Positions 24,301 through 32,944 of a stretch of 36,227 nt of DNA are shown piece by piece. Each line of letters opens with the position of its first letter. Positions within the stretch are counted from its first letter, which is position 1. This DNA comes from Corallococcus terminator. Its GTDB lineage: Bacteria > Myxococcota > Myxococcia > Myxococcales > Myxococcaceae. The notes beneath the pieces are model-generated. The model made no database searches, was not told where the DNA came from, and saw only the letters and a program-made list of their open reading frames with translations. The stretch is taken from contig NZ_RAVZ01000059.1 of assembly GCF_003611635.1 (NCBI RefSeq), positions 1 to 36,227 of the forward strand. The letters are read 5' to 3'. A program made the position numbers and the translations under genes.

Positions 24301-25535
24301 GGACCCCGTCAATGGCGGACAAGGACAAGGGCGCCAAGACCGTCCTCGTCTCCGCCTCGGGCAAGACCAGCCCGGTCGTCTTCTCGCTGGACATCACGGA
24401 TCCGACCAACACCACAAAGTACCCGAATCCCATGTGGGAGTTCTCCATGATGGAGACCCCCATGAACGACCACTTCGCCAACCTGCTGATCAACCCGCTG
24501 GGCAAGCGTCCGGACTCCTCCAGCTCGCGCTTCGCGCCGTCGGTCGGCCGGATCCGCTGGGGCTCGGATGCCAGCAAGACCGAGTGGGCCGCCATCGTCG
24601 GCACCGACTTCGTCCCCGCGTCGGGCCGCGCCGGAGCCCTGTACATCCTCGACATGAAGACGGGTCAGCCGCTCAACTACCTCAACCCAGGCCTCGGGAA
24701 GTACGCGGGCGTCATCACCCTGGAGAACAACGTGGGCATCGCGGCGGGTCCCGCGATGCTCGACCTGGACCAGGACGGCACCTACGACGTCGTCTACGTG
24801 GCGACCACCTCCGGCCACGTCTACCGCGTCAACCTGGATGACGTGAGCACGGCCCGCGCGCCGGGGGCGAAGGTGAAGACGTGCCGCGTCGCCGACGCTC
24901 CGGTGACGCTGAGCCTGCCCAAGTACAACACCTTCAACCAGGACCAGAGCTACCAGCAGATCCACTCCAACATGGCGATGAGCCTGGTCTCCAAGACCGA
25001 CGGTCCGGCGGTGCGCTTCTTCTTCGGCACCAGCGACAACCCGGACCTCTACTCGGATGGCCCCGCCAACAAGGACACCGGCTACCGCTACTACCTCATG
25101 GCCTATGAGGACGCGGATCCCTGGGGCAAGAATGGCTGCGGCGTGCTGGAGCCCATGTGGGCCAACGCGCTGGACGTCGGCCAGACCGTCTGGGGCGGCG
25201 TGGCGCTCAGCTCCAACCAGGTCTTCGCCACCACGGCGGTGGGCAAGTCCGCGGACGTCTGCGGCCTGAGCCAGACGCAGAACGGCAAGTACTACTCCGC
25301 CACGCAGTTGGGCGACGGTATCAATGCTCCCACCATGGCGTCGCAGGAGTTCACCGGCCACGCCGTCTCCGCGCCGGTCATCCACGACGGACACATGATC
25401 TTCGTCGACGCCAATGGCAATGCGAAGGACGCGACCGGCGGAGCCTTCAACAACGGGGGTGAAGGCACGGGCGAGATGCGCTCCCGCACCCTGCTGTGGG
25501 AGCCGCTGCCGGACGGGCGGTTGCCGAAGCCATGA
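21303..25535 (+). CDS. pilY1: PilY1 pilus tip adhesin/priming protein with calcium loops
   Basis: This 1410-residue secreted protein should sit at the type IVa pilus tip and help start pilus assembly with the minor pilins. It has a signal peptide (about 1-19, ending SASA). The C-terminal propeller (about 890-1385, Neisseria_PilC family) shows YVGTMTGMLHAVDSG, NELFSYMPYTLLSRY, SPTIANVDLGG and VLVSASGKTSPVVFSLDIT. A calcium loop DLDQDGTYD lies at 1154-1162, the place of the known PilY1 calcium site. Two more loops are DTNGNGIYDLHE (119-130, a full EF-hand-like 12-mer) and DLNRDGTCD (797-805). A DUF4114-like segment, GFEDLSGGGDRDFNDVVF, is at 485-502. ATG 21303 has GGGGAG six bases upstream; GTG 21300 is an alternative. 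The stop overlaps the pilV start. Confidence 0.93.
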   Translation: MRGMIRTFGTLGLLASLSASAQQDLCRNELDANKQPEFSAASLELTNPTMQLTDDAPQRLQLNTALEPLNVENIKLPFDQRVTISYVYESAGASHALGYMYMDKVRAKGYVDNAGKLVDTNGNGIYDLHEDIYNVAPTTGPQARPYIGKAGTRRCTNRSFTTSTVLGSPVALTEPDLALADCATTTFAPLQNLTDARPGYHQNTIKADVVGRNPAGNVSDNAATTTFSDRGLFPHIPNLLEPEDEANGNNGLGQMVFLLADDDSGYDVWRNLASPIKDSGEFGEGIPDYDVSKYDYRGIERQTNKDPGVTEYDRTVDLGEIKGGREIVFFIVVFYEQGHNIDAGNAYACLRQDNNGKCLLHLKTPISVFFSKAEWNMDQNLQGGSVVAERNIGCNYEPGCNRDNPSATSSLSCPVENSSERLCGWLDGPKTEEGTTLWRLKTPFFGNLDMPMEKVSIPRPTGVRNPMPHVIVGAPTTDPFRWILGFEDLSGGGDRDFNDVVFVINKENGGFTRSSTVSGDISPTVAEDFTITKVRFRRQDDMAPAPRTCPPGGPPCWTEEFPGACTPPGGPDASIDYFIAVDCRECSGGVCTRKEYPTWIPVEFPDETPPAQEVELDLLALGFTGSQLCWKVEVSSPNERCRPIIDKVDVGYQAVRSGAFSRASPSTLGNAIVWGVNETPGIAWGDNFPGAGLPAPSTRLYDGRKDYEVRGRLYFKSLYPPENPASLASEQRWEAGRVMAESFRNGTKSPDARKLYTTNATTSARVDVSSLDNKDKSNILFPDELCDEVNDGVSIWDLNRDGTCDTRSMTGSRKNDTDTNDRKYLVNWLYGWEDKYAPGASDVKRPWAMGGINLSTVALAIPPYKDSWYDNAKPIEQAKYLENFITPLAQRRTVAYVGTMTGMLHAVDSGAFLNSTLDNCGTPEQYRGYFKPISCNAGVPRDYGSGNELFSYMPYTLLSRYRHQYARFADSITQPRPSMDASPTIANVDLGGLSGSQPAWTPSMADKDKGAKTVLVSASGKTSPVVFSLDITDPTNTTKYPNPMWEFSMMETPMNDHFANLLINPLGKRPDSSSSRFAPSVGRIRWGSDASKTEWAAIVGTDFVPASGRAGALYILDMKTGQPLNYLNPGLGKYAGVITLENNVGIAAGPAMLDLDQDGTYDVVYVATTSGHVYRVNLDDVSTARAPGAKVKTCRVADAPVTLSLPKYNTFNQDQSYQQIHSNMAMSLVSKTDGPAVRFFFGTSDNPDLYSDGPANKDTGYRYYLMAYEDADPWGKNGCGVLEPMWANALDVGQTVWGGVALSSNQVFATTAVGKSADVCGLSQTQNGKYYSATQLGDGINAPTMASQEFTGHAVSAPVIHDGHMIFVDANGNAKDATGGAFNNGGEGTGEMRSRTLLWEPLPDGRLPKP

Positions 25536-26062
25536 GCCACACGCGAATGACATCGGGCTCGAGGGGTGTGACCTTGCTGGAGGTCATGGCCACCATGGCC
25601 GTCATGCTGCTGGGGACCGCGGCGGCGATGACCGTCGTGTCCCAGACCAGCTTCTCCAACCGGAGGACGCTGACGGCCAACCAGGCGGGGATGCTGGCGG
25701 AGCAGACGCTGGAGTCCCTGCGCGCCCAGGGGTGCTCGCAGGAGCCCCCCTGCGGCAACATGCAGGTCTGGGACAACCAGCGCATCATCTACTACCAGAC
25801 GGCCGGAGGGGAACCGACGCGGACGGCCCCTGCTGCCGGCACCATCATGCGCCAGTACGAAGTGGCCATCGACGTGGACGGGCTGCCCATCGTGGGCTCC
25901 ATCGAAGGCGGAGCCCCCAGCCTGGGCGAACCGCTCGTCACGCGTGAGCTGATCCCCGGGCAGCCAGGCAACGTCATCAACGTCCGGGTGTCCGTCAGTT
26001 GGGTGGAGCCGAACCGGACCGGCCGGCAGGTGGTCGTCCTCCAGACGCGGATGTCGCCATGA
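25532..26062 (+). CDS. pilV: Minor pilin PilV-like
   Basis: This 176-residue type IV prepilin belongs to the pilus tip complex. The leader ends at G12, and the mature protein begins VTLLEVMATMAVMLLG with the conserved Glu at +5 (E17). The following helix contains NQAGMLAEQTLESLRAQG, as in PilV proteins. A short loop, GCSQEPPCG, may hold a disulphide. ATG 25532 overlaps the pilY1 stop (ATGA), which implies translational coupling; ATG 25547 would leave a shorter leader and is less likely. Assignment to PilV instead of another minor pilin rests on size and gene order. Confidence 0.85.
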   Translation: MSHTRMTSGSRGVTLLEVMATMAVMLLGTAAAMTVVSQTSFSNRRTLTANQAGMLAEQTLESLRAQGCSQEPPCGNMQVWDNQRIIYYQTAGGEPTRTAPAAGTIMRQYEVAIDVDGLPIVGSIEGGAPSLGEPLVTRELIPGQPGNVINVRVSVSWVEPNRTGRQVVVLQTRMSP

Positions 26063-27315
26063 AGAGACCAGGCTTGCGAAACGCGGGGTTCACCCTGCTG
26101 GAAGTGATGATCGCCGCGGCGCTGGGCGTCATCGTGCTGGGCATCGGCCTCGCGGTGGGCGCGCAGTTGCAGCGGCGCGCCCTCTTCGAGGAACAGACGA
26201 TGATGGCGCAGACCACCGGCCGGGCGGTGCAGGACAACCTGACCGCCACGCTCTGGCGCGCTGGAACCGGCATGGGCAACACGCCCATCAGCTTCATCGA
26301 CGACGACATCCGCTACGCGCTGCAGGTCTTCTCCGATCCAGGGTCGGAGCTCTTCTTCAACAACGACGGCAGCTACACGCCCCCGCCCGCGGGCAAGGAA
26401 TCCGATGGCTTGAGGGTCTACTGGGGCACTTCGAGCAGCAGCACCTTCCTGGTGAACTGCGCAGGCAACACGGGCCCCGGCAGGGTGACTCCCACCGGAG
26501 CGTCGACTGAAACGAACTACTGCCTGCCGGAGCAGGCCGAGGAGTTCCTGAAGCCCGTCCCGCCCCTGACCAACACGTCCGCGGTGTTCGTGAACGCCAT
26601 CCAGTACAACGAGAAGACGCCGACGGTGCCCACGCAGGCCCCGGTGGCCTGCGCCGTGCGGGTGACGAACGTGGACAGCGGGGGAAGGCGCCTCGTCGCC
26701 GACATGGGCGCGTCGGGGACGGGCCTGCTGACAGGTCTTTGCAACGAACGCGCGCACGACCTCTGGACCCGGACGGGCTGGCTGGCCATGAAGCTGGAAG
26801 GCATGGCCTACCGGGTGAACTGGAAGGGAGGCTTCCCGACCCTGGAAGGCCTTCCCCACGGTGCCACCACCTGGCAGGTGATCAGCCGCGACGTGGAGCA
26901 GCTCAGGGTGCGCCAGGCGGTCGTCAACCTCCTGGCTCCCAACGACCCGTACAGGTGGTTTCCCGAGGAGACGCCCACCGTGCGTCCCGCGCTCGACCAA
27001 TGCACGGTCGTCCAGGGTTCTGCCGGCGGCGTCTGCGGAGCGGAGACCTTCACGCCGGAGTACATTCCCGCCACCGTGACCGAAGAGGTGGTGCGTGACC
27101 GGCTGCGCTCGCGGGTGCGCGCGTTGGAAGTCACCCTGGTCGTCCGCACGCGCCGCCTGGACCGGGACGCGGTGGACGTGGGTGCGGTGGATGAAGACGG
27201 TCACGATCGGGATGGCTACAAGCGCCGGTCCATCACCTTCCAGATCGCGCCGCGCAACTTCGGCATGGCCGGCCTGCAGCCGGTACCGCCCCCCCCCACA
27301 GGGTCAGGAACATGA
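26059..27315 (+). CDS. pilW: Minor pilin PilW-like
   Basis: This 418-residue prepilin is unusually large for a minor pilin but within PilW range. The leader ends at G10, and the mature chain starts FTLLEVMIAAALGVIVLG with Glu +5 (E15). The globular domain includes DGLRVYWGTSSSSTFLVNC and RSRVRALEVTLVVRTRRLD near the C-terminus, where PilW proteins usually have a V+xVRV(T)L-type strand. A cluster of acidic residues, DEDGHDRDG (378-386), resembles a calcium-binding loop. Near the end is a run of nine C (27289-27297) encoding Pro. ATG 26059 overlaps the pilV stop by 4 bases, so it is translationally coupled. Confidence 0.85.
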   Translation: MKRPGLRNAGFTLLEVMIAAALGVIVLGIGLAVGAQLQRRALFEEQTMMAQTTGRAVQDNLTATLWRAGTGMGNTPISFIDDDIRYALQVFSDPGSELFFNNDGSYTPPPAGKESDGLRVYWGTSSSSTFLVNCAGNTGPGRVTPTGASTETNYCLPEQAEEFLKPVPPLTNTSAVFVNAIQYNEKTPTVPTQAPVACAVRVTNVDSGGRRLVADMGASGTGLLTGLCNERAHDLWTRTGWLAMKLEGMAYRVNWKGGFPTLEGLPHGATTWQVISRDVEQLRVRQAVVNLLAPNDPYRWFPEETPTVRPALDQCTVVQGSAGGVCGAETFTPEYIPATVTEEVVRDRLRSRVRALEVTLVVRTRRLDRDAVDVGAVDEDGHDRDGYKRRSITFQIAPRNFGMAGLQPVPPPPTGSGT

Positions 27316-27983
27316 AGAACACCCGAGGCATGACGCTGCTGGAGTTGATGGTGGTGGTGGCCGTGCTGGGCATCATGGTGTCGTTGGCCGTGGTGAACAT
27401 GCAGGGCAGGATCATCGGCCAGCGCGAGGGCACCGCGACCCGGGAGCTGTGGTCCTCCGTGCTGCGTGCGCGGCAGCTCGCCATCGCCACCAATCAGCCC
27501 GTGCGCTTCGTCGTGGACGCGGACGTCGTCCAGTCCAATGGGCTGCGCTACACCGTGGCCCGCTGGGAGCGCCTGCGGTGCGCGGATGCGTGGAGCGACG
27601 TCGACTGTCCTCCGGCGGCCTGCGACAACAAGACCTGCCGCCAGGATGCCAACTGCTGCACCGACGTGGGCGAGGACATCGTCATCCCGGCCTCCATGGA
27701 CGCGCAGGCCATCCACGGCCTGTGCTTCCAGCCTGGCTCCGCGAAGCCGGTGGTGAACCACCTGGACTGCATGCGCGACCTCGTGAACGACGCCGCGGCC
27801 ATGAGCGCGGCGACGCCGAACGACAAGTCCATCCGCTTCACGTACACGACGGACCGCGCCGACAGCCTGCTGGTCATCGAACCGCTGACGGGCATCGCGG
27901 ACCTGCTGGAGTGCGACTCCAACGCGGCGGACGCCAACCGTCCGGGCCATGACCCGCGCTCCGTGGCGGCCTGCACGCCCTGA
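27312..27983 (+). CDS. fimU: Minor pilin FimU/FimT-like, cysteine-rich
   Basis: This 223-residue prepilin of the GspH/FimT/FimU type is the fourth minor pilin of the set. The leader is six residues (ends G6), and the mature chain starts MTLLELMVVVAVLGIM with Glu +5 (E11). A RELWSSVLRARQLAIATNQPVRF segment follows, which is the hallmark of GspH/FimT proteins. Ten cysteines are present, six of them in one stretch of about 30 residues (including CDNKTCRQDANCC), which is many for this family and suggests several disulphides. ATG 27312 overlaps the pilW stop by 4 bases; AGGAA lies four bases upstream. It is the last gene before a hairpin at 28000. Confidence 0.86.
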   Translation: MKNTRGMTLLELMVVVAVLGIMVSLAVVNMQGRIIGQREGTATRELWSSVLRARQLAIATNQPVRFVVDADVVQSNGLRYTVARWERLRCADAWSDVDCPPAACDNKTCRQDANCCTDVGEDIVIPASMDAQAIHGLCFQPGSAKPVVNHLDCMRDLVNDAAAMSAATPNDKSIRFTYTTDRADSLLVIEPLTGIADLLECDSNAADANRPGHDPRSVAACTP

Positions 27984-27999
27984 GGCTGTCGCTCCCCGT

Positions 28000-28021
28000 C
28001 CGGGCCCTTCGCGGGTCCCGG
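28000..28021 (+). terminator. GC hairpin after the pilus operon, possible terminator
   Basis: CCGGGCCC (28000-28007) pairs with GGGTCCCGG (28013-28021) through a 5-base loop, with one bulged T. It begins 17 bases after the last minor pilin stop. There is no T-tract, so termination would be weak or Rho-aided. Confidence 0.4.
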
Positions 28022-28088
28022 GCGGGAGCCTCCCCGGTCAGCGGCCGTCCTGTTTCACGGCCACATGACAGGTGTTCAGCATCCAGCG

Positions 28089-28117
28089 TTGATTTGGGGC
28101 AGGTAGCACCCTAATTA
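28089..28117 (+). promoter_or_regulatory. Candidate sigma-70 promoter of mfd
   Basis: TTGATT (28089-28094) could be a -35 element, followed after 17 bases by TAATTA (28112-28117) in a locally AT-rich patch (CTAATTAG) that stands out in this GC-rich DNA. The -10 match is poor. The mfd start is about 30 bases further on. Confidence 0.35.
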
Positions 28118-28146
28118 GCCACGAGGGCCCCTCCCCGGGCCCACGC

Positions 28147-31100
28147 ATGGACACCTCCCCTCCTCCCAAGTCCGATGGCTCCCCGTGGCCCGGTGGCGCC
28201 CCTCCTGCGTCCGGTGACGCCTTCGCCCGGCTGCTGGCCTCCCTCCACGTCGGGCGCCGCACGCGCACGCAGGGGGTGAAGGGCGCGGCGCGCGGGCACC
28301 TGCTCGCCCGGCTGCACCGCTCACTTCAGGCCCCGCTGGTGTGCGTGGCCGTGGATGAAGAGGCGGCGGACGCGCTCGCCCACGACCTGGCCTTCTTCCT
28401 GGGCGGCACCGGCAGCCTGCTGGCGCCGCGCGTGCTGCGGCTGCCCGCGGATGAAGTGCTGCCCTACGACGAGCTGTCCCCGGAAGCGGGCCCCATCACG
28501 GAGCGGTTGGGCGCGCTGTTCCACCTGGCGCGCGGCACGCCGTTCCCCGCGCTGGTGCTGTCCCTGCGCGCGCTGCACCGCCGCGTGCTGCCGCTGGCCG
28601 TGATGGGCCAGTTGGCCCAGCGCGTGGAGGTGGGCCAGGACTTCGACCGCGACACGCTGGCGCGGAAGCTGTCGCTGATGGGCTACCAGAACAGCCCGCT
28701 GGTGGAGGACAAGGGCACCTTCAGCGTGCGCGGCGGCCTGCTGGACGTGTTCAGCCCGCTGTACGAACGGCCGGTGCGCCTGGAGTTCTTCGGGGACACC
28801 ATCGAGTCCATCCGCGTCTTCGACCCGGAGTCACAGCGCACGGTGGACGCGCTCAAGACCGTGGACCTGGTGCCCGCGCGCGAGCTGCTCCTCACCGACG
28901 ACACGCGCCCACGCGCCGAGGCCGCCGCCCGCGCCGTCGCCGACCGCATCAACATGCCCACCATCAAGCTGCGCGAGCGGCTGGAAGCCCTGCGCGAGGG
29001 CCTCCCCGGCTTCGGCATGGAGGGCCTCTTGCCCGGCTTCTTCGAGGGCGGGCTCGTCACGGTGTTCGACTACCTGCGTGCTTGGGCCCCGGAGTCCGTC
29101 GTCTACCTGGACGACCCGGTGGGCCTGGACCGCGCCGTGGACGAGCTGTGGGACGAACTGGCGCGCGGCGTGGCGGAGGCCGACGCCCGGCAGGACCTGA
29201 CCTATCCGCCGGAGCACCACTTCCTGTCGCGCGAGGACGTGGCCGCGAAGCTCCAGGCCCTGCGCGTGGTGGAGGGCGGCGGGCTGTCGCTCACGCAGAC
29301 GGAGGTCCCCGTCGCCTTCACCTTCGGCACGACGCAGGACCTGCGCGAGGCCATCCTCGCGCACCACGGCGAGGAGGGCGCGCTCACCCCGCTGGTGGAG
29401 CGGCTGCAACGCTGGCGCGACACCGGCATGGCGTGCGCGGTGGCGTGCGGGACGCTGAGCCAGGCGGACCGGCTCAAGCGGCTCTTGTTGGACCGGTCGG
29501 TGATGGTGAAGGTGCACACCGAACCGATGGCGGACCCCGCGAAGCTCTACGAGCCGGCGGTGTGGGCGCACCTGTTCACCGGCGAGGTGAGCCACGGCTT
29601 CGTGGACACCGAGGGCCGGCTGGCGGTGCTCGCGGATGAAGAGATTTTCGGCGTCCGTTCGCGCCGCCGCGTGAAGCGCAGCAAGAAGCTGGATGCGTTC
29701 GCCGCGGGCTTCAAGGACCTGAAGGAAGGCGACCTCATCGTCCACACCGACTTCGGCATCGGCCGCTACGCGGGCCTGACGAAGATGGAGGTGCAGGGCG
29801 TTCCGGGGGACTTCCTCGTCCTGGAGTACGCGGGGCGCGACAAAATCTACCTGCCGGTGGGCCGCATGCGGCTCATCCAGAAGTTCACGGGTGGGGACCC
29901 GGAGACGGTCCAGCTCGACAAGCTGGGCACGACGAGCTGGGAGAAGACGAAGAAGCGCGTCAAGGAGCAGTTGCTCAAGATGGCGGCGGAGCTGTTGCAG
30001 ATGGCCGCCGCGCGCAAGGCGCACCCCGGCTACGCGTTCCAGCCCCCGGACCGCTACTACGCCCAGTTCGAAGCGGACTTCGAATTCGAGGAGACGCCCG
30101 ACCAGGCGAAGGCCATCGAGGACGTGCTCGCGGACATGCAGAAGGCGCAGCCCATGGACCGGCTCGTCTGCGGCGACGTGGGCTACGGCAAGACGGAGGT
30201 GGCGATGCGCGCCGCCTTCAAGGCCACGTTGGATCGCAAGCAGGTGGCGGTGCTGGTGCCCACCACGGTGCTGGCGCAGCAGCACTTCCACTCGTTCAAG
30301 AAGCGCTTCAAGGACTACCCCGTCACGGTGGAAGTCATCTCCGGCATCCGCAAGCCGCCGGAGGTGCGCGACATCCTCAAGCGCGCCAAGGAGGGGCGGG
30401 TCGACATCGTCATCGGCACGCACAAGCTGCTGGCGGGCGAAGTGGCCTTCAAGGACCTGGGCCTGCTCGTCGTGGACGAGGAGCAGCGCTTCGGCGTGAA
30501 GCAGAAGGAGGCCCTCAAGCGGCTGCGCACGCAGGTGGACGTGCTGACCCTGACGGCCACGCCGATTCCCCGCACGCTGCACATGAGCATGTCCGGCGTG
30601 CGTGACATGAGCATCATCGCGACGCCGCCGCAGGACCGGCGGGCCATCCGCACCTTCGTGATGAAGTACGACGAAGGTCTCATCAAGGAGGCCGTGGAGC
30701 GCGAAATCGCCCGCGGCGGCCAGGTCTTCTTCGTGCACAACCGCGTGGAGTCGCTGGCCTCCATGGAGCGCGACCTGCGCAAGCTGATGCCGCACGTCAC
30801 CATCGGCGTGGCGCACGGGCAGATGGCCGAAGGGCAGTTGGAGAAGGTGATGCTGGCCTTCACCGAGCACAAGTACCAGGTGCTGCTGTGCACCAGCATC
30901 ATCGAGAGCGGCATCGACATCTCCAGCGCCAACACGATGATCGTCGACCGCGCGGATCAGTTCGGCCTCGCGCAGCTCTACCAGCTCCGGGGCCGCGTGG
31001 GCCGCAGCAAGGAGCGCGCGTACGCGTACCTGCTGGTGCCCACCCGCCGTCCGGTGACGAAGGACGCGCAGCGCCGGCTGGAGGTGCTCCAGAACTTCAC

Positions 31101-31731
31101 CGAGCTGGGCGCCGGCTTCTCCATCGCCAGCCACGACCTGGAGATCCGCGGCGCCGGCAACCTGCTGGGCGAGAAGCAGTCCGGCGCCATCGCCGAAATC
31201 GGCTTCGACCTGTACGCGCAGTTGATGGAGGAGGCGGTCGCGGAGCTCCAGGGCCAGCCGCCCAAGGTGCACGTGGAGCCGGACATCAACCTGCCCATGC
31301 CGGCGCTCATCCCCGACGACTACGTGGCGGACGTGCACCAGCGGCTGGTGTTCTACAAACGCTTCAGCCAGGCCGGCCACCCGGACGAAGTCACGGACCT
31401 GCGCGCGGAGCTGGTGGACCGCTACGGCGAGGCCCCTGACGAAGTGGACGCCCTCTCCGAGGTGACGCTCCTGAAGATCGACATGCGCGAGCTGCGGCTG
31501 CGCGCGCTGGAGGGCGGCCCCAACCGCCTGTCGATGGCGCTGGGCGCGGACGCGCTGCTGGACGGCGCGAAGGTGGCCGCCCTGGTGCAGCGCTCCAAGG
31601 GCTACTACCGGCTCACCCCGGACATGAAGCTCATCGCCCGGCTGCCCCCGGAGGCGAAGGGGCACGCGATGCTGGCCGAGGCGCACAAGATGCTGCGCGA
31701 CCTGGGCACCTGCGCGCTGCCCCGACACTGA
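28147..31731 (+). CDS. mfd: Transcription-repair coupling factor Mfd
   Basis: This 1194-residue ATP-dependent translocase removes RNA polymerase stalled at DNA lesions and recruits UvrA for nucleotide excision repair. The N-terminal UvrB-homology part shows [18 protein letters not shown] and VDLVPARE. The RNA-polymerase-interacting (CarD-like) domain starts at [17 protein letters not shown] (about 526-542). The translocase has Walker [12 protein letters not shown] (676-686), DEEQRFGV (777-784), [10 protein letters not shown] and the RGRVGRS motif VI. The TRCF domain closes the protein. The first 25 residues are Pro/Ser/Gly-rich and not conserved. Length is slightly above E. coli Mfd. The ATG at 28147 has no good ribosome binding site. 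It is convergent with the ArgE-like gene, only four bases apart. Confidence 0.97.
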   Translation: MDTSPPPKSDGSPWPGGAPPASGDAFARLLASLHVGRRTRTQGVKGAARGHLLARLHRSLQAPLVCVAVDEEAADALAHDLAFFLGGTGSLLAPRVLRLPADEVLPYDELSPEAGPITERLGALFHLARGTPFPALVLSLRALHRRVLPLAVMGQLAQRVEVGQDFDRDTLARKLSLMGYQNSPLVEDKGTFSVRGGLLDVFSPLYERPVRLEFFGDTIESIRVFDPESQRTVDALKTVDLVPARELLLTDDTRPRAEAAARAVADRINMPTIKLRERLEALREGLPGFGMEGLLPGFFEGGLVTVFDYLRAWAPESVVYLDDPVGLDRAVDELWDELARGVAEADARQDLTYPPEHHFLSREDVAAKLQALRVVEGGGLSLTQTEVPVAFTFGTTQDLREAILAHHGEEGALTPLVERLQRWRDTGMACAVACGTLSQADRLKRLLLDRSVMVKVHTEPMADPAKLYEPAVWAHLFTGEVSHGFVDTEGRLAVLADEEIFGVRSRRRVKRSKKLDAFAAGFKDLKEGDLIVHTDFGIGRYAGLTKMEVQGVPGDFLVLEYAGRDKIYLPVGRMRLIQKFTGGDPETVQLDKLGTTSWEKTKKRVKEQLLKMAAELLQMAAARKAHPGYAFQPPDRYYAQFEADFEFEETPDQAKAIEDVLADMQKAQPMDRLVCGDVGYGKTEVAMRAAFKATLDRKQVAVLVPTTVLAQQHFHSFKKRFKDYPVTVEVISGIRKPPEVRDILKRAKEGRVDIVIGTHKLLAGEVAFKDLGLLVVDEEQRFGVKQKEALKRLRTQVDVLTLTATPIPRTLHMSMSGVRDMSIIATPPQDRRAIRTFVMKYDEGLIKEAVEREIARGGQVFFVHNRVESLASMERDLRKLMPHVTIGVAHGQMAEGQLEKVMLAFTEHKYQVLLCTSIIESGIDISSANTMIVDRADQFGLAQLYQLRGRVGRSKERAYAYLLVPTRRPVTKDAQRRLEVLQNFTELGAGFSIASHDLEIRGAGNLLGEKQSGAIAEIGFDLYAQLMEEAVAELQGQPPKVHVEPDINLPMPALIPDDYVADVHQRLVFYKRFSQAGHPDEVTDLRAELVDRYGEAPDEVDALSEVTLLKIDMRELRLRALEGGPNRLSMALGADALLDGAKVAALVQRSKGYYRLTPDMKLIARLPPEAKGHAMLAEAHKMLRDLGTCALPRH

Positions 31732-31735
31732 CGCT

Positions 31736-32878
31736 TCAGCGGCCGGCGCAGAAGCGGGCCACCGCTCGCGTCAGGGCGTCCTCGCAGCGCACCAGGTCTT
31801 CCATGGGGACGAACTCCCCCGTCTGGTGCGCGACGCGGATGTCGCCGGGGCCGAACACCACGGCCTCCGCGCCCAGCTCCGTGAGCTGCGGGGCTTCCGT
31901 GCCGAAGGACACCGTTTCGGACGCGTTGCCGCTGACCTCCTCCAGGAAGCGCACCACGTCCGCGTCGCCTCGGGTGTGGACGCCCCGGTCCATGCGCAGC
32001 ACCTTGATGCGCGCTTCGTAGGCGGGCTCGTCGCGCGTGAGCTCCTGGCGGATGTGCTCCAAGAGCTCCGGCACGCGCTCGGTGGACTGGCCGGGGATGG
32101 GGCGCCACTCCACGGTGAAGCGGCAGGAGCCGGGCAGGACGTTCTTCGCCTTGCCACCCTGGATGAGACCCACGTTCACCGTGGTGAAGGGGGGCTGGAA
32201 GCCCTCGTCGCGGTCCTCGCGCAGCACGGTGTTCGCCAGCATCTCCAGCCGTTGCAGGAAGCGGCCGGCGCGGAAGATGGCGGACGCGCCCAGCTCCGGG
32301 TACGCGCTGTGGCCTTCCTTGCCCAGCACCTCCACCTCCGCCAGGCAGTAGCCCTTGTTGGCGCGCACCGGGATGAGGCGCGTGGGCTCGCCGACGATGG
32401 CGTGTCGCGCGCGGCCCAGGCCCGCCGCCACCAGCTTCTTCGCCCCCACGAGGCCGACCTCTTCATCGGCGGTGAGGATGACGAGCAGCGGGGAGCTCAG
32501 CGCGGGCAGGTCCTTGCGCGTGGCCGCGTGCAGCGCGCACGCGATGAAGCCCTTCGTGTCGCAGGCGCCGCGGGCGTACAGCTTGCCGTCGCGTTCGGTG
32601 AGGCGCAGCGCGTCCGTCCAGGCCGTGTCGTAGGGCACGCAGTCGGAGTGGCCCACCAGCGCCAGCGCCGCGCGGTCCGCGTCCCCCTTTCGCGCGACCA
32701 GGTTCACCTTCGCCACGCCCGCGTCGTCGGTGTAGTGCTGGCGCTCGGCGGTGAAGCCCGCGGCCTCCAGCCGCGTCTGGGCGTAGTCGATGAGGGGCGC
32801 GTTGGGGCGCGAGGACGTGGTGTCCAGCGCCACCAGTTCCGCCAGGGTGGCCCGCAGCGCGGGCAGCGTGTCGCTCAT
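31736..32878 (-). CDS. argE: Acetylornithine deacetylase / M20 family metallohydrolase
   Basis: This 380-residue zinc enzyme most likely removes the acetyl group from N2-acetylornithine in arginine synthesis. The M20 ligand set is complete: H77 and D79 in GHSDCVPYD, D107 in RGACDTKGF, the catalytic pair E139-E140 in TADEEVGLVG, E164 in VGEPT and H351 in DIRVAHQTGEF. The lid/dimerisation domain lies near residues 175-290. ATG 32878 has GGAGG eight bases upstream. E164 at the fourth ligand position fits acetylornithine deacetylase better than succinyl-diaminopimelate desuccinylase by my reading, but the close relatives DapE and other M20 deacylases cannot be excluded. No other arginine gene is nearby. 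Confidence 0.85.
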   Translation of the reverse strand: MSDTLPALRATLAELVALDTTSSRPNAPLIDYAQTRLEAAGFTAERQHYTDDAGVAKVNLVARKGDADRAALALVGHSDCVPYDTAWTDALRLTERDGKLYARGACDTKGFIACALHAATRKDLPALSSPLLVILTADEEVGLVGAKKLVAAGLGRARHAIVGEPTRLIPVRANKGYCLAEVEVLGKEGHSAYPELGASAIFRAGRFLQRLEMLANTVLREDRDEGFQPPFTTVNVGLIQGGKAKNVLPGSCRFTVEWRPIPGQSTERVPELLEHIRQELTRDEPAYEARIKVLRMDRGVHTRGDADVVRFLEEVSGNASETVSFGTEAPQLTELGAEAVVFGPGDIRVAHQTGEFVPMEDLVRCEDALTRAVARFCAGR

Positions 32879-32944
32879 GGGATGGCCTCCAGTCAGGCCA
32901 CCTGCATGCCACCGCCCGCGCCGCGATGCCAGCCTGCCCGCGCT

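Noticed and set aside
28831-31728. A 965-codon open frame on the minus strand opposite mfd
   Set aside because: Mfd motifs are complete on the plus strand, and the antisense translation has low-complexity His/Arg/Val composition.
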